Assembly (NCBI RefSeq): GCF_000471905.2
Contig: NW_006499897.1
Coordinates: 3,689,323 to 3,753,322, forward strand
Source: Amborella trichopoda
Lineage: Eukaryota; Streptophyta; Magnoliopsida; Amborellales; Amborellaceae
Reading direction: 5' to 3'
Length of the DNA stretch: 64,000 nucleotides
In this document: piece by piece, positions 56,711 to 64,000 of the stretch
Layout of the letters: each line of letters begins with the position of its first letter
Numbering within the stretch: the stretch's first letter is position 1
The notes under the pieces: generated by a model
Told to the model about the DNA's origin: nothing
The model's input: only the letters and a program-made list of their open reading frames with translations
The model's database searches: none
Position numbers and translations under genes: made by a program

Positions 56711-59026
56711 TTAAGAAGCTGGATCTTGCACACAACAACTCTCATCAGAGAGCCGACTGTGCTTTCTTGGCTGCAAGCCTTTCTGATACCAAGAACTCAC
56801 TAAAGCAGCTTCCAATTTCCTGACCTGAGAAATAAATAATCATCAATTTCATTGTTCAGAATAGCTCATAATGCTTCTAACCTACTAAAAGAATTCAATG
56901 ATATATGTTTAAGTTCTTCATACAATTGGAACCATAGTGATATTTAATGTTTAGAGTGAAACACCAACCAAGTTTTAAAGCCAGGTTCTTGATATCCAGT
57001 GTATGATTATCTAAGATTCTCTAAAAGGGAAAAATAAAGAAAGGGAATAACTAGTTGTGATCGCATCCAAAAGAACATGGCTGTCAATTAAAAAACGCCA
57101 GTACTCAATCGAAGGAGAAGAATGCACCTGCTTCACAACCAAAGGCTCCTCAGCCAGGCTCAATGGTTGTGTTAAGATGGTTAGAAATCCATTTCTATTG
57201 CCAAACACAACATCTGTAAAATAGCGATCCCCAACCTGACATATGACCAAAACAGTTAGTTATTAGTTGAAAGGCAGTGAAAGTTAAAAGAGTCCCAGAT
57301 TCCTTTTCTTACCATAACCAGTTGAGAAGCCTCACAGTTGAAGTACTTCTCAATTTCTTCAGCTGTACCCGCTGGCTTCTTTGTCCCTGTTTACATAACA
57401 CAGTGAGAAATAAGAAGAAATCCTCATCGTCATCACCATCTGAACAGTATCCCAGCTAATCTGGGTCGGCAGAAATGGGACAGAATAACTTCTATAATTT
57501 ATTCATCATTAGAAGATCGATAAACAACTCTATAGACAATGCATAGCTTATTTTTTTGGCCCAAGAAAGTAACAAACCAGTAGTTTCTCATTACCTTTTC
57601 TCTAGAAGGATTAAGATTCAAAATGAATTCATTAACCTTATGGAAAGGAACAGTAGGACATCAATCAGTAACTGAACTCTTGTGGAGAGATGATGGAAGT
57701 TATGTTGAGAGAGGAAAATTGGACATAATATGCTACATATAAATGTAAAGCATGTAGCCGACCCCAATTAATTGGGTAAAGGCTATGATGATGATGATAT
57801 AAACGGAATACATGATACAGAAAAACTTTATTTTACATTCTTAGCTTCGTTTTCTTTTCTTTTTTTCTTTGTCTTTGCTGCTTATTATGTTCATGTCGAG
57901 ATAGCCCAAGTAGACGGGCCAATAGGCTAAGCTGGTTTGAAATTTCGCCAGTGAGAACTTGGAGCAACAAAAGTTTTTCTTTTTGGTTTTTTTTTTTGAA
58001 TTGTAGTTTTTCTTTTTTTTAATAAGTTAAATTCAATCATACCTATTTGGAAAATGATAGTTCAATTTTCACAGAAATTGAACAATGGAAGGTCGCATGC
58101 AATTAGTTTCTTAGGAAGTTAAAGCAAAATTCAGCTATTCACAGAATAATTGGATGGGAAACAGGGAAGGGGAAAAAAAACAATTAAGATGATGGACAAA
58201 GGAAGGGATGAACAGAGAGGAGAAGGGGAAAGTAGTGGCATTATGTAATGTACTACTTGCCATGTCTGATCACATGCACTCCAAGCAACTTCTCCAAGGC
58301 TTTCGCTTCCGATCCATCCGAATCATACTCCAAGAGCCCTGCAATTTATGCATACAACAACTATTCAACTCAATTGTGGAGAGAGAGAGAATGATGATGA
58401 AGATAAAAACTCTTAAAGGAAAAGGGGAAAATACCAGTGGAGTCAAGCAAACAGAGGCACAAAATTTAGGAGTTTAAGAAAAGAAAATTAATGGAGAAAC
58501 CAGAATTATCAACCAGCCAAGAACCAGAGAGAGAATAGAGAGAGAAAGAGATATATAGAAAGGGAGTACCAGAGGAGTTGCTGAAAAGAGCGACCTTTCC
58601 CTTGAACACAGACTTGCACTGGTCCAAAGAGCTACCAAGTCCAGGCCAGAGAGAGAAAGAGTAAGGAGCAGTGAGAGTATTATCTTTATCCAACACCACA
58701 CCCTCAAACCCCTGCCTCTTGAGCTCAGCCCAATTAACCCACCTCAAGTCCTGTGCCCTGAGGTGAGGAAGAGCCATTTCTTGGTCCCTCAAAATCACAG
58801 CCAAAAAAGACAACATCCCTGCAACATTGAGCCTCTGACCAAGCTTAGCCCAAATGGGTTTTGGTAACAAAGGTTTAGAGAGAGGAGAAGTAACCATTAA
58901 TGTGGTCACTGTTGGTGTATCAGGGGCTTTGGAGGACATGGCGATGATGGGTCTTATTCTAGAGAGAGAAGGAATCTTGGTTGAAGAGAGAGAGAGGAAT
59001 GGGCTAAAACAGGGGAGAGTTCCCAT
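56711..59026 (-). CDS. PGPP1: Phosphatidylglycerophosphate phosphatase, GEP4/PGPP1 type, complete, 5 exons
   Basis: Exons in coding order: 59,026-58,570; 58,338-58,261; 57,386-57,313; 57,235-57,128; 56,824-56,711. They total 831 nt, 276 residues plus TAA. It removes phosphate from phosphatidylglycerophosphate, the last step to phosphatidylglycerol; Arabidopsis PGPP1 does this in plastids. HAD motifs are present: DKDNT (D113, D115, T117), FSNSSG (S149), KKPAG (lysine about 182) and VGDRYFTD (D206, D211). Residues 1-60 are rich in S, T, P and L with few acids, as in a transit peptide. The first in-frame ATG is 59,026; the open frame upstream has only GTG. Three introns are GT-AG. Intron 2 (58,260-57,387) reads G|GCAAGT, a GC-AG donor, and gives H-G-T-K-K-P-A-G across the joint. 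It is somewhat shorter than I recall for Arabidopsis PGPP1. Intron 2 holds an RTE tail. Confidence 0.9.
57752..57802 (+). mobile_element. RTE LINE 3' tail relic in phosphatase intron 2
   Basis: 'ccgaccccaattaattgggt' and a (GATGAT)n tail match the 3' ends of the RTE copies at 1,040-1,093 and 53,190-53,230. Only the tail remains. Confidence 0.65.
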
Positions 59027-61330
59027 TAATAGCTCCCACCCACCCCCCTCCCTCTCTCTCTCTTCTATGGCACCAAAACTCACTCTTTCTCTCTCTAGCC
59101 TAAAATAAGAGCTTGCTCGTGAGATTATCTTCGAAAGAGCTAGAAACCAATTTTTTTCTGGTGAGAATATCTTTCAAAGAGCAAGAATACATGCCTGCTA
59201 GTGAGAAATCCACCATTGCTCGTGACAAATCTTTAATTCTCAGTTTAGTTTTTAAGGTTTTTCTTTTTTTTTGAACTGTTAAGAATATTTTATGGAGTAA
59301 AACAGTACATGCACTTGGCTATCGTAGTATGCATGTAATTCTCAGGGAAGTACACCTCTTGTCTACTCCATAGGTCTCCGATTAAAATATGACTTATTTT
59401 TTAGCAATGTTTTGAAACTCATTAAGAATCTTGGGTTTTTCAAAAGATTTTTTAAAAGGGAAAAGTTTATATAGAGCTAGCCTCTAATCAATCAGATTTG
59501 ACCCTATCTCAAAATTTTCATTAGAAGAGGTTGTTTTGATGCTCAAATACCTTCAAATTGATCATCTCGACATCAAGATGCATGGACATGAGAAAAAATT
59601 GGATTTAAAATTCTAGAAATAGTGTATTTTGTAACTTATTTTTTTATCATCAATTTTCAAGATTTTTAAGTTTTTTTTAGATCGGTCAAGCTACACTATT
59701 TTTTAAGCTTCAAACTTTATAAATAAATATGAAATAATATTTTAAGGCTTTCATAAAAATTTTCAATATTGAAACCACATTTCTTGATACTATTTGAAGG
59801 TAGCTCTAATTTAATTGTTTAGAGCCTAAGCTCTATACAAAACGCAGTATTTTATCTTTTCTCAAAAAATCTTTTTAAAATTTAGTTCCTATAATTTTAT
59901 TTCTTCATTTATTTAGTATCATTCAATTTTGGTTTAGAGATTAGTACATTAAAAGTGGGGGTCAATTGAGAATACTGATTAAACAAAAAATTCTATCAAA
60001 ATTTGGGTCATGTTCAATCCAACTCACTTCTAAAAAGTTCACTATAGAGATGGATTTAGGATCTTGAACATAAGTCACTCTAGATGCATTCTCACTTTTG
60101 ATTCATGAGTCTGCAACTAAAAAATAATGTAGCCTAAAATTATGCAAAAATTAAAATGGGTGGTGATGAATGGTCTAAAAACAAAGTCTCAAATAATCTA
60201 TTTTCGAGATTGGATTCTTTTATTTTAATTCACGATCATGGTCGAGATAATTATGTAAAATTTGTTTAAAGATCATTTCTAAAAGTGGATTTTTGAAGGA
60301 GATTGCTTTTGAATAGAGGTGGGAAAACTGGTAATAAAAAAAGATTCAAATTAAGCTTTATAAGGGGAAAAAAAACAAAAAAAATTTAAAAAATTTAAAA
60401 AAACTATAGGGATGGGATGACCTTCGGGCTCAGGGCCATGCCTAGCCCATCCCAATCAGAGCCTTAGGTTAGGGGCTAGGCACTGGTCCGGCCCTTAGGC
60501 CTACTTTATTAGGGCTAGGCCGACAAGCTGGCAGGCCCCATTGTCAACCCAAATAAATAGTTAGATTCCATATTAAATTTTTTTTTACTCCTAACTCAAA
60601 ACTTATAAAAAAAAAAAAACCAAATTTTTTACTATATTCTTCTATTTTTTTGGATTTAACAATCTATCTTTTAAATATTGTAATTTATGCTCATATCCAT
60701 ATTTTCAATTTTTTTATTTCCCCAAAATGCAGTCAGTTAAGACTTTCAAGATCCAAATTGAAACCATTGACATCTCAGGTCGAAAAATTGAAGTTCTGAA
60801 CCAAAATTCAATTAAATTGATTTTTACTCAAACAAAATTTTGGTTTTTGAATTTCAAAATCTTAATAGCTTGTTTCACAAAAAAAACGATTTGAAATTTC
60901 AATATGAACGTTTTTAGTTTCTCTTTGGTTTTGAAAGCTAAACTATATGGCATTTTGGACTGAAATAAAAAAAAATAAAAAATAAGAAGGGAAAAAGTTT
61001 ATATAACGCTGACGTGTAAACATTCGAACTAAGGGCTGAGAAATCCTCATATCCCACCATCCTGGCATTGAGTGTACAAAAAAAAAAAGAAAAAATTTTA
61101 AAAGTTTTAAAAATAGTGTATATTGTAATGCATCATCGAGGTTGTCAATTTTCAATATTTTCAAGTGTTCTTATATTTGTTTGATCTACACTAATTTTAA
61201 AATTATATAATTAAAGATAAAAATAAATTTTCAAACCATCATAAAATAATATAAGTATACTTTACAATATACTGGGGTCAATTTTTAATTCCTGATAAAT
61301 GGATGATATTTTAAATGGGAAAATGAATGC
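59027..61330. other. Divergent intergenic region
   Basis: Contains the GA/CT-rich 5' leader of the phosphatase gene (59,027-59,100), a long AT-rich stretch, a GC-rich repeat fragment (60,415-60,545, 'gggctaggc..tggtccggcccttaggcc') and poly-A runs. No gene supported. Confidence 0.45.
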
Positions 61331-61336
61331 ATGAGA

Positions 61337-61345
61337 TATATATAG
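61337..61345 (+). promoter_or_regulatory. TATA box of the K/R/S-rich gene
   Basis: TATATATAG lies 60 bp before ATG 61,397, leaving room for a start site near 61,370 and a very short leader. The ATG context is good (A at -3, G at +4). A second TATATAG occurs at 61,353-61,359. Confidence 0.5.
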
Positions 61346-61396
61346 AAATGGGTATATAGACACTGAGCGGAGCAGGAGAAACATTGTCAAACCAAA

Positions 61397-61770
61397 ATGG
61401 GTAGTGAGGGCAGCTCCAAGAAGAAGCGTTACCATTCCGACGCTGAAGAACAAACAGGTCCTCTCTCCCTCCAACCAGAAAACACTGCATATAATTACAC
61501 AGACTATGTTCTAGTTCTAGGGTTTCTTGTTCCACTGCTTTTTTTTTCTGAGATTCTTGATCTTCTTAGCTTGAACTAGGGTAATAATTCTCAGTTTCGT
61601 TCTACTCTTACTGCTAATTGTGGGGTTTCTGGGTACTGTAGATGATGTTGAAAGAAAGAGCCGAAGGAGAGAGAGAAAAGAGGAGAGCAGCAAGCGTAGT
61701 GATAGCAGGAGGGACAAAAAGGATAAGGAGAAGAGTAAGAGTAGCAGGACTTCCAGGAAGTCAGATGAAG
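61397..61770 (+). CDS. N-terminal exons of a Lys/Arg/Ser-rich, probably nuclear protein
   Basis: Exon 1, 61,397-61,457 (20 codons plus 1 nt), ends ACAG|gt. Exon 2, 61,642-61,770, follows 'tactgtag' and ends GAAG|gt; both junctions fit phase 1. The 63 residues visible start MGSEGSSKKKRYHSDAEEQT and continue with dense basic/serine runs (KSRRRERKEESSKRSDSRR, KDKEKSKSSRTSRKS). Such N termini are common in splicing-associated RS-type and small nuclear or nucleolar proteins, and the runs can serve as nuclear localisation signals. The family is not recognised. No third exon was identified up to 64,000, partly because a copia-like fragment occupies 62,730-64,000, so the gene continues to the right. 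Confidence 0.65.
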
Positions 61771-62729
61771 GTTTTGTTAATTCTCCTTTATTTTTATTTA
61801 TTTATAATCTGGATCCCATGTTTCAGAATCAGTGGGTTTCTCTATTGTGCTTTACATTTCACCTGGTTTGTAATGAAATTTTGGTTTTCATCTGATTTGT
61901 ACTGGTTAGTCTTTAGTGTTTAATCATAAAATTGTGCATTTCGCAAGAGGTTCAGTTACTCAGCTCGGGCTCTGGGACTTGTCCCTGCCTGAGCCAACAG
62001 CCGGAGCAAGTAACTCAGGCGTGTAATAGCCTAAAAAAGAGCTAAAAATTAAAAAATTAAAAATTTGTTCAAAAAAAAGAAAAGTGGAAGGGAAACTAAA
62101 CTATAAGCACATATATATATATATAGCACTTAAACTTAAAGAAGAGAAAAAATTACTAGTCAAAAAATCAATGAAATTATTTCTTGAATGAGTTAGCATG
62201 ATATAAGTAATGCTGGCTATTCTATGTTTGTGAAAAATTCATGTAAAATCTGTCCAAAAGAAATGAGAATTGCATGTGATGAACTTCTTTTATAATATTT
62301 GATTTTCTGGTTTTCATTGATTGTATGGTTTTTATTGAGGGGAAATCTATTTTGATGGTTATGTGTAGTTATCTTGCCTTATGTTGTGGATACTATATTA
62401 TGTCCTCTCCACAAGATGGTCATGTTGGGAAGTCTCTAGACTGCTATAGATAACATACAGCTACATTGAAATTCTTGACAATTCACTGTTTTCTTTTTCA
62501 TATGGTTTGCTTGAGATACTTCATTATTTCATGCTGAGTGGGGTTGCGTCCTTCATGATAGATGTTCTAATACTAGCTATGGAATCTTTCTCAGTAACGA
62601 TTTTGACTTTAATAGTAGTAGTGGATTTTCTCAGTAAATAGTTTGAGTTTTATTTAACAGAAATATAATTTCGGCTTGTTAACATTTTGGAGGCTAAACC
62701 CAGAGGTTTGATGTGTAGGGGAATGGTGG
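61771..62729 (+). other. Intron of the K/R/S-rich gene
   Basis: T-rich intron sequence with an (AT)n run at about 62,108-62,125 and a GC-richer fragment at 61,945-62,040. No exon recognised. Confidence 0.4.
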
Positions 62730-63086
62730 TCATGACTGGTGCTTAATAGACAGCTCCTTTAAGTTCATCTTTGTGCCCCCTTTCATTTTAAGTTCATTGT
62801 ACTTTTTTATGGCTTTGGCTTTTTTCATAAGGGATGGATCCGCATGCTCCCTTTCAAGTCTCATATGTATCCCTTTTGCCGTGCTAATTGCTTCATATTC
62901 GAATGCATATGAGTCAACCATCGCGCAAAGCAAGATATGCCTAGCTCCCATATTCTTGGGCTTCCAAGTAGCGTATTCATCCTTAGTAGCTTGGGATGAA
63001 TCGCTTCTTGTACGAGGAGGATGATGCTCAATCAAAATTTCATCCAACCCCTCCTCATAAAGCACATATTCGATTTGCGCTTCCAT
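62730..63086 (-). pseudogene. Copia-type gag N-terminal fragment
   Basis: A - strand frame of 118 codons shows the copia gag pattern, with an acidic start (YVLYEEGLDEILIEHHPP) and then 'DEYATWKPKNMGARHILLCAM'. It lies about 145 bp inside a primer-binding site and ends abruptly at 62,730 without protease, integrase or reverse transcriptase. Only the 5' end of the element is present here. Confidence 0.7.
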
Positions 63087-63230
63087 GAGGAGTAGTTGGT
63101 CCCATCAAACCTTTCGGTTTTAAGGATCTCGGAGATGAAAGTGCATGCGGGCCATCTATCTCTTTCTCAAAAGCAATCTAGGATTCAATAAAAGAAAATT
63201 AAAGAAAGCCTAGAGGTAACAAGAATCCAA

Positions 63231-63242
63231 GCTCTAATACCA
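63231..63242 (-). other. Retrotransposon primer-binding site
   Basis: On the - strand TGGTATTAGAGC, one mismatch from the usual plant TGGTATCAGAGC complementary to initiator tRNA-Met, stands immediately after the LTR end and before the gag fragment. Confidence 0.7.
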
Positions 63243-63243
63243 A

Positions 63244-64000
63244 TGAAAGATGGACTATGTGATAATGCACGGTGTATATATTTTAAAATTTTCTTTTTCT
63301 TTCAATAGCAAGATCACTTACAATGTCCAATTACGTTAAATTTCTCTTGAAATAAATAAATAAAGAAAAATCCGATCTCAATTGCTACCACCTAAAAACA
63401 AATTCTTTATGCAATAATCAAAAGCCTAGACTCTTTGCTTTATGGGAAAAGAACATAACACAAATAAATCTTAAAGAAGTAAAATTGTCGGAGATTACCT
63501 CAACCGGGCTTAATACACTCCATGCCGAGTCACCTCCTTTCGATAGTGCTCGGGATCTTTGATCGGTCTCTTGATTCTCCTTTTTATGGCAAAACCCAAC
63601 TAATGCATATGGATCTAGATCGAGAACCAATCACCTAAAGCTTCAATACCTTAGTCTTATTCAAGCCCCTTTTTTTTGCACCTTTGAGAGATGAGAGATA
63701 GAAATTCGAGAGAGAGAGTGAGAGATGTACTAGCTAGGGGTGTGCTCCCCTTTTCCTACCCACCAAGAGAATGGCCTAGCCTAGCTTGGGCGTGCCCTTT
63801 AGAACCTACAAGAGAGAGAGACTTACCAAGTTGGGGCGTGCCCCTTAAGATAGTTTGTGTGAGAGAGAGGTAGGCTAGGATGGGGCGTGCCCCTTAGGTT
63901 TCTTAGAGAGAGAGAACCTATGTAGAGCGTGCTCCTCTAGAGATCTTAGAGAGAGAAAGGGAATTCTTGAGAGAAAAGAGAGATAAGAGGTGTAGAGATC
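63244..64000 (-). repeat. 5' LTR of a copia-like element, cut by window edge
   Basis: The sequence to the right of the primer-binding site is the expected LTR and is at least 756 bp long. From 63,737 on it contains five short inverted repeats of the GGGGC-GT-GCCCC type spaced 42-50 bp apart, each followed by (GA)n. The outer end is beyond the window. Confidence 0.55.

Noticed and set aside
59027-59083. N-terminal extension of the phosphatase by 19 residues
   Set aside because: The extension starts at GTG; the first in-frame ATG is 59,026 and the extension translates a purine-rich leader.
1-64000. tRNA, rRNA or microRNA genes
   Set aside because: No cloverleaf with A/B boxes, rRNA core or convincing long hairpin was recognised; the MITE hairpins are explained by transposition. 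A tRNAscan or small-RNA mapping would be decisive.
1-64000. A coordinated novel system or biosynthetic cluster
   Set aside because: The host genes encode unrelated functions on both strands with independent promoters; shared content is only transposable elements.

Overview
This window is plant nuclear DNA. The genes are broken into many short exons with GT-AG junctions and one likely GC-AG intron. They share the window with L1 and RTE LINEs, hAT- and Mutator-type elements, remnants of LTR retroelements and a plant-mobile-domain ORF. There are no operons or bacterial-type signals. The TE mix and the very long introns fit a TE-rich, non-grass flowering plant; I cannot name the species.

Layout, left to right. 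(1) 1-18,835: the 3' end of a + strand gene for an unrecognised coiled-coil protein. Its last two visible exons (5,040-5,279 and 18,650-18,835) are separated by a 13.4-kb intron that holds a decayed hAT transposase, a 23-bp minisatellite, a 5.5-kb element with direct repeats at both ends and a broken plant-mobile-domain ORF, and a 5'-truncated L1. (2) 20,880-50,080: a complete + strand RFWD3-type E3 ubiquitin ligase gene. I assembled it as 14 exons coding for 650 residues (RING, coiled coil, WD40). Intron 1 is 14.2 kb, cuts the RING domain inside a cysteine codon, and carries an L1, a Mutator-like MITE, a retrotransposon primer-binding site, a hAT-like element with three BED-finger modules, and a degraded RTE LINE. 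A perfect E2F-type site lies 215 bp before the start codon. (3) 50,081-56,710: intergenic DNA with recent tandem duplications and RTE debris. (4) 56,711-59,026: a complete - strand gene for a GEP4/PGPP1-type phosphatidylglycerophosphate phosphatase, five exons, 276 residues. (5) 61,397-61,770: the first two exons of a + strand gene for a lysine/arginine/serine-rich, probably nuclear, protein that runs past or is unresolved before the right edge; a copia-like LTR/PBS/gag fragment lies at 62,730-64,000.

The host genes have unrelated roles (ubiquitin signalling in DNA damage/replication, phosphatidylglycerol synthesis, probable nuclear RS-type protein), so this is ordinary linkage and not a pathway cluster. 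The strongest non-genic signals are the exact target-site duplications that give clean element boundaries: three L1 copies (13-18 bp), a pair of 304/305-bp MITEs (9 bp) and a hAT MITE with its 2-kb relative (8 bp). I did not find a convincing new biological system. The least ordinary object is the 2-kb hAT-like element with a triple BED module. All boundaries and alignments were made by eye.
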